A DNA stretch of 64,000 nucleotides. Origin: Saccharopolyspora galaxeae. Lineage in GTDB: Bacteria > Actinomycetota > Actinomycetes > Mycobacteriales > Pseudonocardiaceae. Position numbers and translations under genes: made by a program. Positions within the stretch are counted from its first letter, which is position 1; every line of letters starts with the position of its first letter. Below, piece by piece: positions 16,223 to 24,463 of this stretch. The notes under the pieces are model-generated. The model searched no databases, was not told where the DNA came from, and was given only the letters and a program-made list of their open reading frames with translations. The DNA lies in the NCBI RefSeq assembly GCF_016526145.1, contig NZ_JADDUE010000004.1, positions 124,001-188,000 on the forward strand, written 5' to 3'.

Positions 16223-17437
16223 ATGGTACGGCGCCAGATTCCACGGTGGTCCGAGCTGCGCCCGTTGCTGCGGGTGGCGCCGCCGGAGCTCAACCCGCTC
16301 GAGCGGCGCCTTTCGCACGCGCACACCATTCCCGACCTGCGCAGGATCGCCTACCGGCGGACGCCGCGCGCGGTGTTCGACTACACCGACGGCGCGGCGG
16401 AAGGCGAGACGAGCCTGCGCCGCGCGCGGCAGGCGTTCCGCGACCTCGAGTTCCACCCTTCGGTGCTGCGCGATGTGTCCGATGTGGATACTGGCCGCGA
16501 GATCCTTGGCAGGCCGTCGGCATTGCCGTTCTCCTTGGCGCCCACCGGGTTCACGCGGATGATGAACCACGAGGGCGAGCCCGCCGTGGCGCGGGTCGCC
16601 GAGCGCGCGGGCATCCCGTATGGACTGTCCACAATGGGCACCACGTCGGTGGAGGACACCGCAGCGGCCGCGCCGGAGGCCCGCAAGTGGTTCCAGCTCT
16701 ACGTGTGGCGCGACCGCGAAGCCAGCCGCGAGCTGGTGCAGCGGGCCAAGGAAGCCGGCTACGAAGCGCTGATGCTCACGGTCGACACCGCGGTCGCGGG
16801 CGCGCGGATGCGGGACGTGCGCAACGGGCTGACCATCCCGCCGTCGCTGACGCTGAAGACGATCGCCGACGGGGCGCTGCACCCCGCGTGGTGGTTCAAC
16901 CTGCTGACCACCGAGCCGCTGCAGTTCGCGTCGTTCAAGCGCTGGGAAGGCACCGTCGCGGAACTGATGAACGAGATGTTCGACCCGTCGCTGAGCTTCG
17001 CCGACGTGGAGTGGCTGCGCGAGATCTGGGACGGACCGCTGATCATCAAGGGCCTGCAGAACGCTCCGGACGCGGCGAAGGTCGTCGAGCTCGGCGCGGA
17101 CGCGGTGATCCTGTCCAACCACGGCGGCCGCCAGCTGGACCGGGCGCCGACGATGCTGGAGCTGCTGCCGAAGGTGCGCGAGCGGATCGGCGACCGCGCG
17201 GAGATCATGCTGGACACCGGCATCCTCAGCGGCGCCGACATCGTCGCCGCCATCGCGCGCGGCGCGGATTCCTGCCTGGTCGGGCGCGCCTACCTGTACG
17301 GGTTGATAGCCGGTGGGCAGCGCGGGGTGCAGAAGGCGGTGGACATCCTGCGCGTCGAGGTGGAGCGCACGATGCGGCTGCTCGGCGTTTCCTCGCTGGA
17401 TCAGCTGGACAGCTCGTACGCGACGCTGCGGCGCTGA
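16223..17437 (+). CDS. lldD: FMN-dependent L-lactate dehydrogenase (LldD2-like)
   Basis: A 404-residue FMN alpha-hydroxyacid dehydrogenase. The catalytic His block AVILSNHGGRQLDRAPT lies near residue 300; upstream are LPFSLAPTGFTRMM and FQLYVWRDR of the FMN barrel. The late block MLDTGILSGADIVAAIARGA is the variant of M. tuberculosis LldD2 rather than the DGGIRRG of glycolate/lactate oxidases. It probably oxidises L-lactate to pyruvate with electrons to quinone. The ATG at 16223 follows GAAGGGAAACGA. It stands alone between two stem-loops. Confidence 0.9.
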   Translation: MVRRQIPRWSELRPLLRVAPPELNPLERRLSHAHTIPDLRRIAYRRTPRAVFDYTDGAAEGETSLRRARQAFRDLEFHPSVLRDVSDVDTGREILGRPSALPFSLAPTGFTRMMNHEGEPAVARVAERAGIPYGLSTMGTTSVEDTAAAAPEARKWFQLYVWRDREASRELVQRAKEAGYEALMLTVDTAVAGARMRDVRNGLTIPPSLTLKTIADGALHPAWWFNLLTTEPLQFASFKRWEGTVAELMNEMFDPSLSFADVEWLREIWDGPLIIKGLQNAPDAAKVVELGADAVILSNHGGRQLDRAPTMLELLPKVRERIGDRAEIMLDTGILSGADIVAAIARGADSCLVGRAYLYGLIAGGQRGVQKAVDILRVEVERTMRLLGVSSLDQLDSSYATLRR

Positions 17438-17442
17438 GACCG

Positions 17443-17475
17443 GGTGCCGGGCCGCCGTTCGGACGGCCCGGCACC
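17443..17475. terminator. Bidirectional stem-loop between lldD and the sialidase-fold gene
   Basis: A perfect 12-bp stem GGTGCCGGGCCG (17443-17454) and CGGCCCGGCACC (17464-17475) lies between convergent genes, 6 bp after the lldD stop. Confidence 0.8.
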
Positions 17476-17494
17476 AGCGGTCACCGGTTCGAGA

Positions 17495-18796
17495 TCACCG
17501 GTTCGGCCGCGCGTCCAGCGGAGTCCGGTCCGGCGCGCCCGCCGTTTCCCCGGGCTGCCCCGTTTCGCCTGCCTGCCCCGCGTCCCCGTCGATCGGTCCG
17601 GTGCCGAAGTACGCCTCGCACGGGCCGCCGATGTACTTCTCGTAGTCGGTGGCCAAGTGGATCACCGACCGCCCGTCCGAGGTGGGCAGCGTCGTCGGGC
17701 TGAAGTTGCGGCAGTCGCTGCCCTGGTTGTGCTCGATCTGCACCGGCGCCGGGACTTCCCGCCAGCCGTGCGCCAGGTCGGACGGGTGGTCGTTGACCAT
17801 CAGCGTGCGCCCGTTGCCCGGAGCCAAACCGCCGTTGTCGCCGCCGAGCATCTGGTAGGCGAGGATCAGCCGCCCGTTCGGATCCGTGCCCGGCGCCCAC
17901 GAGATCGTCGGCGTGCCGAGCGGCTGCCCACCGGTGTCCGAGACGATCTCGGTCCCGGGGTCGCGGGGATCGCCCCAGTCCCAGCCGTCCCGCGATGTCC
18001 GCATGAACACGGTGCAGATGTGCACCGGGTCGTAGTTGCACAACTCGTAGACCATCACGTAGCTGCCGTCCGGCAGCTGCCGCACTCCGGCCATGCCGGG
18101 CCGGACGCGGAACCGGTCGTCCTTGATGGCGTCGCGCTGGTCGGTCCAGTGCACGCCGTCCGCGGACCGGACCTGGACCATCTTCTGGTCGTGGTTCGGG
18201 TCCATGTCGTCGGAGTAGAACGCGGCCAGCTGCCCGTCGGCGGTGACGGTGAATTCCGGTTCCCACACGCCCGGCCCGGGCGGCATCGTGACCACATTGG
18301 ACAGGTAGTTCCAGGTGCGTCCGTGATCGTCGCTGCGCCAGAGCCGGATGCTGCTGGTGCGGGTGTCCGCGTCCGCGCCGACTCCGGCGGTGCCTGCCCA
18401 CAGCAGCGTGCCCGCGGGCATGTCGCCTACGGCGCGGGGCAGTTCGTAGAGCGTGGAGCAGCACATGCCCTTGGTGTTCTCGCCCTCGGGGTCGCGGATC
18501 TCGCCGACCTGCTCGAAGGACTTCCCGTCATCGCTGCTCTCGTAGATCACCGCTCTTCCGGCATTGTCCACATAGGTCGTCATGCTGGCCAGTACGCGCC
18601 CGTTCGCGGGACCACTGTGCTGCAGTCTGACCAATCTCGGATAGCTGCTTCCGCCCTGCCGGAACATCTCGCCCTGGTTCACGTCCATGGGCGCGGCAGC
18701 AGGCTCATCGGCCTGCGCCATTCCGTAACATAAGCCAGTGACCAGCAACGCGGCTAGCGCGGTGGCGGCACCGGCTCGGATTCTCCTGCCGTTCAT
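17495..18796 (-). CDS. Secreted sialidase-fold (BNR-repeat) protein
   Basis: A 433-residue exported protein. A signal peptide (MNGRRIRAGAATALAALLVT, ending near AQA) precedes a six-bladed propeller with Asp-box-like repeats: SSDDGKSFEQVGE, RSDDHGRTWNYLS, SADGVHWTDQ and TSRDGWDWGDP. The opening YPRLVRLQHSG is typical of the sialidase superfamily and GH93 exo-arabinanases. Cysteines pair in MCCSTL, ELCNYD and DCRNFS. The C-terminus is a Gly/Glu/Pro low-complexity tail. It probably attacks an extracellular glycan; the sugar cannot be read from the sequence. GAAGGG precedes the ATG. Confidence 0.82.
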   Translation of the reverse strand: MNGRRIRAGAATALAALLVTGLCYGMAQADEPAAAPMDVNQGEMFRQGGSSYPRLVRLQHSGPANGRVLASMTTYVDNAGRAVIYESSDDGKSFEQVGEIRDPEGENTKGMCCSTLYELPRAVGDMPAGTLLWAGTAGVGADADTRTSSIRLWRSDDHGRTWNYLSNVVTMPPGPGVWEPEFTVTADGQLAAFYSDDMDPNHDQKMVQVRSADGVHWTDQRDAIKDDRFRVRPGMAGVRQLPDGSYVMVYELCNYDPVHICTVFMRTSRDGWDWGDPRDPGTEIVSDTGGQPLGTPTISWAPGTDPNGRLILAYQMLGGDNGGLAPGNGRTLMVNDHPSDLAHGWREVPAPVQIEHNQGSDCRNFSPTTLPTSDGRSVIHLATDYEKYIGGPCEAYFGTGPIDGDAGQAGETGQPGETAGAPDRTPLDARPNR

Positions 18797-18949
18797 CGCG
18801 AACCCTTCAGCTCGATCAGCGGCGCAGAATATATAGCTTGAAGATCAGCCGGTGAACTCGGTTGGCGAGTTTTTCCGCAAACTCGCAGGGCTGGTACCGG
18901 GACCGTGAAAAACGTGAATCCCGGAGGTGTCCGGGAGGCGAATCAGAGC

Positions 18950-18977
18950 AAAAAGACCCCGTCGGAATTCGGCGGGG
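18950..18977 (-). terminator. Intrinsic terminator of ftsK
   Basis: On the coding strand, a 7-bp stem (complement of 18971-18977 and 18957-18963) with a 7-base GAATTCC-type loop is followed by TCTTTTT (complement of 18950-18956). It lies 10 bp after the ftsK stop and is a classical Rho-independent structure. Confidence 0.8.
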
Positions 18978-18986
18978 CCACCGGGT

Positions 18987-21551
18987 TCAGGCTTCGTCGT
19001 CGGGAGGCGGGCCGCCCCGGATCGAGTCCAGCGCGCCCTGCAGCTCGTCCGGCTTCACCAGCACGTCGCGCGCCTTCGAGCCCTCCGACGGACCGACGAC
19101 GTTGCGCGATTCCAGCAGGTCCATCAACCGGCCCGCCTTCGCGAACCCGACGCGCAGCTTGCGCTGCAACATCGAAGTGGAACCGAACTGGCTGGTCACG
19201 ACCAGTTCGGTGGCCTGCAGCAGCACGTCGAGGTCGTCGCCGATGTCGGAGTCGACCTCCTTCTTCTCGCCCGCCTTGGCCGCGGTGACGCCTTCGGTGT
19301 AGTCCGGCTCGGCCTGCTCCTTGGTGTAGCCGACGATCCGGGTGATCTCCGCGTCGCTGACGAACGAGCCCTGCACCCGCTGCGGCCGGGACGCGCCCAT
19401 CGGGAAGTACAGCCCGTCGCCCATGCCGATCAGCTTCTCCGCGCCCGGCTGGTCCAGGATCACCCGCGAGTCGGTGAGCGAGGACGTCGCGAACGCCAGC
19501 CGCGAGGGCACGTTCGTCTTGATCAGCCCGGTGACCACGTCCACCGAGGGCCGCTGGGTGGCCAGCACCAGGTGGATCCCGGCGGCCCGCGCCTTCTGCG
19601 TGATCCGCACGATCGCGTCCTCGACGTCCCGGGGCGCGGTCATCATCAGGTCGGCGAGCTCGTCCACGATCGCCAGGATGTACGGGTACGGCCGGTATTC
19701 GCGCTCGCTGCCGGGCGGGGCGGTGATCTCGCCGGAGCGCACCTTCGAGTTGAAGTCGTCGATGTGCCGCACCCGGTTGGCCTGCATGTCCTGGTAGCGC
19801 TGCTCCATCTCGTCGACCAGCCAGCCCAGCGCGGCCGCGGCCTTCTTCGGCTGGGTGATGATCGGCGTGATCAGATGCGGGATGCCCTCGTACGGGGTGA
19901 GCTCGACCATCTTCGGGTCGATCAGGATCATCCGGACCTCTTGCGGCGTGGCCCGCGCCAGCAGCGAGACCAGCATCGAGTTCACGAAGCTGGACTTGCC
20001 GGAACCGGTGGAACCCGCGCACAGCAGGTGCGGCATCTTGGACAGGTTCGCGGTGACCATGTGGCCTTCGATGTCCTTGCCCAGACCCATCACCAGCGGG
20101 TGCGCGTCGCCGGCGGCCTTGGAGGAACGCAACACGTCGCCGAGCAGCACCATTTCGCGGTCGCTGTTGGGCACCTCGATGCCGACCGCGGACTTGCCCG
20201 GGATCGGCGCGAGCAGCCGCACGTTGTCGGTGGCCGCGGCGTAGGCGATGTTCTTGGTCAGCGCGGTGATCTTCTCGACCTTCACGCCGGGGCCGAGTTC
20301 CACCTCGTAGCGGGTCACCGTCGGCCCGCGGACGAACCCGGTGACCTGCGCGTCGATCTTGAACTGCTCCAGGACCGCGGTGATCGCCTCGATCATGGAG
20401 TCGTTCGCCTTGCTACGCGTCTTCGGCGCTTCCCCGCCGGTGAGCGCGTCCAGCGGCGGGAGCCGGTAGTCGCCTTCGACGGTGCGGCTGATGGTGAGCT
20501 TGCCGCTGTCCTCGGGTTCTTCCTGGTCCTGCTGCTCACCCGCTGCGGGGACCTCTTCCGGCGCGGGTTTCGGCTCACTCGACTGCTTCTTCGACTTCGG
20601 CGCGGATTCGGCGGGCGCGTCGTCGAGGGAGAGCTGCCCGTCGGCGGCGGCCTCCTTCGCGTCGGAGCCCTTCGCGCTGGAGCCCTGCCTGCGCCGGGAC
20701 GGGCGGCGCAGCTGCACCGTCTCCGGTTCGACCTCTTCGGTGACCGGCTCGTCCGCTTCCTCGGGCGCGGCGGTGAACCGGGCCCGCAGCGTGGACAGCG
20801 TCGTGTCGGTCAGCAGCATCAGCCCGAACAGCGCCACCAGCACCAGCACCGGCACCGCGACCCACGTCGTCACGCCCTGCGCGAGCGGGCCGCCCGCGAC
20901 GAACCCGATGATTCCGCCCGCCCCCGGCCACGCCTGCCAGTTCGCGGGCGCGCCGAACACGATGTGCAGCACGCCGAGCACGCTGAGCCCGAGCAGCACC
21001 GAGCCGAGCACCACGCGCGGGCGCGCCTCCGGATTGGTGTCGGTGCTCGCGAAGAACACCGCGATCCCGGCCAGCACCAGCGGCAGCGCCATGACCGCGG
21101 AGCCGACGACGAACCGCAGGCCCCAGTCCAGCCACTGCCCGACCGGCCCGCCCGCGTGCCCCCACACGCCCGCGGCGGTGATCACGGCGGCGGCCAGCGC
21201 GATCAGCGCCATGCCGGTGCGGCCGTGCGCCGGGTCGATGTCCTTGGCGCGGCGCAGCACGCGCCCGACGCCGAGGCTCGGTTGCGCGCCGGACTTGGCG
21301 CCGCGTTTGGCGCTGCTCTTCGAGGAGCCGCTGTTCGAGGAGCCGCGCTTGGCGGGTGAGCTGCGCGGCGCGTGCGTCGATCCGGGGCGCGGTTTCCCAC
21401 CACCGGAGGAAGAACTGGTGTTGCGCCCCTTCGCGGCACCGCCGCTCTTGGTGCCGCCTGGACTGTGCGTCGAGTTCCGCGCCGGGGATTTCGCCGCATT
21501 CTTCGGTGACGATTTCCCGCTCTGGGCGCCGCTCGTGGTCCGGCCCGCCAT
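18987..21551 (-). CDS. ftsK: DNA translocase FtsK
   Basis: An 854-residue FtsK/SpoIIIE translocase that pumps chromosomal DNA through the closing septum. The N-terminus is a Ser/Lys/Gly-rich cytoplasmic tail (about 85 residues), then four membrane helices (about 95-235), a Pro/Glu linker, and the motor. Walker [10 protein letters not shown] lies near residue 512, and Walker B-like [14 protein letters not shown] follows about 110 residues later. The C-terminal gamma winged helix ([20 protein letters not shown]) reads the polar KOPS sites. Length and order are normal. It is divergent from the acyltransferase gene. Confidence 0.95.
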   Translation of the reverse strand: MAGRTTSGAQSGKSSPKNAAKSPARNSTHSPGGTKSGGAAKGRNTSSSSGGGKPRPGSTHAPRSSPAKRGSSNSGSSKSSAKRGAKSGAQPSLGVGRVLRRAKDIDPAHGRTGMALIALAAAVITAAGVWGHAGGPVGQWLDWGLRFVVGSAVMALPLVLAGIAVFFASTDTNPEARPRVVLGSVLLGLSVLGVLHIVFGAPANWQAWPGAGGIIGFVAGGPLAQGVTTWVAVPVLVLVALFGLMLLTDTTLSTLRARFTAAPEEADEPVTEEVEPETVQLRRPSRRRQGSSAKGSDAKEAAADGQLSLDDAPAESAPKSKKQSSEPKPAPEEVPAAGEQQDQEEPEDSGKLTISRTVEGDYRLPPLDALTGGEAPKTRSKANDSMIEAITAVLEQFKIDAQVTGFVRGPTVTRYEVELGPGVKVEKITALTKNIAYAAATDNVRLLAPIPGKSAVGIEVPNSDREMVLLGDVLRSSKAAGDAHPLVMGLGKDIEGHMVTANLSKMPHLLCAGSTGSGKSSFVNSMLVSLLARATPQEVRMILIDPKMVELTPYEGIPHLITPIITQPKKAAAALGWLVDEMEQRYQDMQANRVRHIDDFNSKVRSGEITAPPGSEREYRPYPYILAIVDELADLMMTAPRDVEDAIVRITQKARAAGIHLVLATQRPSVDVVTGLIKTNVPSRLAFATSSLTDSRVILDQPGAEKLIGMGDGLYFPMGASRPQRVQGSFVSDAEITRIVGYTKEQAEPDYTEGVTAAKAGEKKEVDSDIGDDLDVLLQATELVVTSQFGSTSMLQRKLRVGFAKAGRLMDLLESRNVVGPSEGSKARDVLVKPDELQGALDSIRGGPPPDDEA

Positions 21552-21661
21552 GGCCCTTACGTTATCTTGCGCGGCCGCTTTGCGTCACAGGAGGCGCAGG
21601 AAACACACGGCTATCCGGTCCGGGACATGTGACGCCGAGCGTTGTGCGATGCTCACCCGTC

Positions 21662-22501
21662 ATGGTCGCCCAGCACGTCGAGCCCGAATCCGCGCAACCG
21701 CCTCCGGCAGCACGCGAGCAGCTGTACCGCGAGGCGCCGCTGCTGTGGCGGGTGCTGCTGCGGGTCGACCGCGCGCTGGTGCGGCTCACCGGACGGCTGC
21801 AGGTCACCGGTGATGTGCCGGACGAACTGCGCGGCAAGCCGCTGCTGCTGGCGGCGAACCACATCGGCAACGTCGATGCCCTGGTCGTGATGGCGGCGTG
21901 CGGGCGAAACCGGTTGGCGGTGCGGTTCTTGGCCACCGGCGGGTTGTTCGACGCTCCGGTGCTGGGCTCGCTGCTGCGCAAGTCGCGGCACGTGCGCGCG
22001 GACCGCGGTAGGGCCACCGCGAGCGAGGCGCTGCACCGCGTCGTCGATGCGTTGGAGCAGGACCACCGGCCGGTGCTGGTGTATCCGGAGGGGCGGATCA
22101 GCCTGGAACCCGATCTGTGGCCGGAGCGCGGCAAGACCGGTGTGGCGCGGATGGCGCTGGCTTCGGGGGCGCCGGTCGTCCCGATCAGCCAGTGGGGTGC
22201 GCACGAGGTAGTCCGCTACGGGATGCCGCGGGTGGAGAGCCCGCGCGACGCCGGTGTCCTGCTGCGTTCGTGGCTCGGTGCGATCCGGCGGCGGCCGGTG
22301 CTGCGGGTGCACTTCGGCGAGCCGGTCGACTTGAGCGACCTGTCCGCGGACAAGCCCGGCGATGCGGCCCGCGCGCGCGACCGCATCATGCGCGGGATCA
22401 CGGCGGGGCTGACTCCGCTGCGTGCGGACGAACCGAACGCACCTCGGCACGCCGACGCGACGCGCCCGGCTGGGGACAAAAGGAGTCCTTGGCGCCCTTG
22501 A
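21662..22501 (+). CDS. 1-acyl-sn-glycerol-3-phosphate acyltransferase family protein
   Basis: A 279-residue PlsC-type acyltransferase. The catalytic NHxxxxD motif is NHIGNVD at about residues 66-72, and the acceptor-binding block reads VYPEGRISLEPDLWP near residue 142. It should acylate lysophosphatidate or a related acceptor at the inner membrane face. The ATG at 21662 is preferred; an in-frame GTG at 21644 is possible. The C-terminal 40 residues are a charged, variable tail. Divergent from ftsK, which is common for this family in actinobacteria. Confidence 0.88.
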   Translation: MVAQHVEPESAQPPPAAREQLYREAPLLWRVLLRVDRALVRLTGRLQVTGDVPDELRGKPLLLAANHIGNVDALVVMAACGRNRLAVRFLATGGLFDAPVLGSLLRKSRHVRADRGRATASEALHRVVDALEQDHRPVLVYPEGRISLEPDLWPERGKTGVARMALASGAPVVPISQWGAHEVVRYGMPRVESPRDAGVLLRSWLGAIRRRPVLRVHFGEPVDLSDLSADKPGDAARARDRIMRGITAGLTPLRADEPNAPRHADATRPAGDKRSPWRP

Positions 22502-22690
22502 GCGCGCGTCGCCGTGCTGCGAGCCTTGCGGCGAGCGGTCGGCCGACTGCTGATCGACCACGCAATCGCGGTTTTCGTTCAGCTGCCGGACTGTCTCCTC
22601 GCGCGTTGGTCGGCGTTCGAGCGGGGAAGTTCGTCGCGGCTGGATCTTCGCGGCTTCCTGGTGGGCCGCGGATCTGTTGGGAGAGACTGG

Positions 22691-22724
22691 GCCGATCAGG
22701 GACTGGGCGCCGATCAGGGATTGG
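22691..22724. repeat. 18-bp-period direct repeat upstream of the exported hydrolase
   Basis: GCCGATCAGGGACTGG (22691-22706) recurs as GCCGATCAGGGATTGG (22709-22724). It lies 50-80 bp upstream of the GTG start at 22773, where an operator or leader element would be expected. Confidence 0.65.
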
Positions 22725-22772
22725 CCGCGATCGGTGCCCGCCCGGGCGCTGGAACGGACATCGAGGAACGAA

Positions 22773-24398
22773 GTGCAGAAATCAGCGATCGCCACGGCGG
22801 CGACCGGCCTGCTGGCAGCGAGCCTACTGTTCGCGCCGGCTGGTTCCGCCGCTCAACCGGGCCACGTCCCGGCACCCCAGGACCCGGCTCGGGAAACGGT
22901 TTCTCCGGAACCGGACTCGTTCAACCCGGCACCGATCAAATGGGGCCCGTGCGAAGACGATTCGTTACGGAAGGCGCACGCCGAGTGCGGAATGCTCGAA
23001 GTGCCGCTGGATTACGCGGATCCGGGCGGGGAAAAGATCTCGCTGGCCGTCTCGCGGGTGAAGCACACGGTGCCGGAAGACCAGTACCAGGGCGCGATGC
23101 TGCTCAATCCCGGCGGGCCCGGTGGTTCCGGGCTGGCACTGGCGAAGCTGGGGTCCTCGGTGCCGAAGAACGCGGGCGCCGCCTACGACTGGATCGGCTT
23201 CGACCCGCGCGGCGTCGGCGCCAGCAAACCGGCGTTGTCCTGCGATCGCGACTACTTCGGCTACGACCGGCCGGACTACACGCCGGACACCCCGCAGAAG
23301 GAGCGGGAGCTGCGGGACCGCTCGGCCCGTTACGCGCAGGCGTGCGGGAAGTCCGGCGGCGCACTGCTGAAGCACATGAAGACGACGGATTCCGTCGCGG
23401 ACATGGAAAGCATCCGCAAGGCGCTCGGGCAGCAGCGGATCAATTATTACGGGTTCTCCTACGGCACCTACCTCGGCCAGGTCTACGGCACGCTGCACCC
23501 GGACCGGATGCGGCGGGTGGTGCTGGACGGCGTGGTCAACCCGGAGGACGTCTGGTACGAGAACAACCTCAACCAGGACGTGGCGTTCGACCGCAACATC
23601 AAGATCTTCTTCGATTGGGTCGCCCGCTACGACTCCGTCTACCACCTCGGCACCACCGGTGATCAGGTGGAGCGGCGGTTCTACGAGCAGAAGGCCAAGC
23701 TCGACGCGCAGCCGGCGGGCGGGGTGATCGGCTCCGACGAGTGGGTCGACCTGTTCCTGCAGGCCGGGTACGAGCACAAAGCTTGGGAACAGCGCGCGGA
23801 GGCGTTCTCCGGATGGGTGCAGCGCGGCGATTGGCAACCGCTGAAGAAGATCTACGACTCGGACAACTCACCGGGCGACGACAACAACTTCGCCGTCTAC
23901 AACGCGGTCCAGTGCAGCGACCTGCAGTGGCCGCGGCAGTGGAACCGCTGGCGGGTGGACAACTGGATCACGCACGCGAAGGCGCCGTTCGAGACCTGGG
24001 CGAACGCTTGGTACAACGCCTCTTGCCAGAGCTGGCCGGTCGAACCGGGCGAGCCGGTCGACGTCGACGGCGGCGGCGTGCAAAGCGCGCTGCTGATCAA
24101 CGAGGAACTGGACGCGGCCACGCCGTACCCCGGCGCGCTGGAAACGCGGAAGCGCTTCCCGAACTCCAGCCTGATCAGCCTTCCCGGCGGCACCACGCAT
24201 TCCGGCTCGCTTTCCGGGAACCGCTGCCTGGACGACCAGATCGCGGACTACCTCAACACCGGCGAACGCCCCGCCCGCAAACCCGGCGGCGGTCCCGACA
24301 CCACCTGTGAACCACTCCCCCAGCCGGTCCCGAAGGGCGCGAAGCCGCAACCGCAACGGCCCGAGACATCGCCGGGCGGATCGGAGCACCAGGACTGA
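22773..24398 (+). CDS. Exported alpha/beta hydrolase (tripeptidyl aminopeptidase type)
   Basis: A 541-residue secreted alpha/beta hydrolase. The GTG at 22773 follows GAGGAACGAA and is immediately followed by a signal peptide (QKSAIATAATGLLAASLLFA, cleavage near GSAA). The oxyanion segment is NPGGPGGSG, the nucleophile elbow GFSYGTYLGQ has its Ser near residue 228, and a C-terminal TAP-like domain carries GGTTHSG with the catalytic His. Relatives are the SlpD/SlpE and tripeptidyl aminopeptidases of Streptomyces, which remove N-terminal tripeptides from secreted proteins. The last 40 residues are Pro-rich. Confidence 0.9.
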   Translation: MQKSAIATAATGLLAASLLFAPAGSAAQPGHVPAPQDPARETVSPEPDSFNPAPIKWGPCEDDSLRKAHAECGMLEVPLDYADPGGEKISLAVSRVKHTVPEDQYQGAMLLNPGGPGGSGLALAKLGSSVPKNAGAAYDWIGFDPRGVGASKPALSCDRDYFGYDRPDYTPDTPQKERELRDRSARYAQACGKSGGALLKHMKTTDSVADMESIRKALGQQRINYYGFSYGTYLGQVYGTLHPDRMRRVVLDGVVNPEDVWYENNLNQDVAFDRNIKIFFDWVARYDSVYHLGTTGDQVERRFYEQKAKLDAQPAGGVIGSDEWVDLFLQAGYEHKAWEQRAEAFSGWVQRGDWQPLKKIYDSDNSPGDDNNFAVYNAVQCSDLQWPRQWNRWRVDNWITHAKAPFETWANAWYNASCQSWPVEPGEPVDVDGGGVQSALLINEELDAATPYPGALETRKRFPNSSLISLPGGTTHSGSLSGNRCLDDQIADYLNTGERPARKPGGGPDTTCEPLPQPVPKGAKPQPQRPETSPGGSEHQD

Positions 24399-24406
24399 AA
24401 TCGGGC

Positions 24407-24435
24407 GGGAACGCGGTATCGATCACCGCGTTCCC
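24407..24435. terminator. Stem-loop between hydrolase and DUF2075 genes
   Basis: A perfect 11-bp stem GGGAACGCGGT (24407-24417) and ACCGCGTTCCC (24425-24435) with loop ATCGATC, placed between convergent genes. Confidence 0.8.
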
Positions 24436-24463
24436 ACCGACGCCTTGAGCCGAGGAACCCGGG

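Noticed and set aside
15545-18796. Secondary-metabolite gene cluster
   Set aside because: The genes are independent, separately terminated catabolic or secreted enzymes. There is no synthase, carrier protein or pathway regulator.
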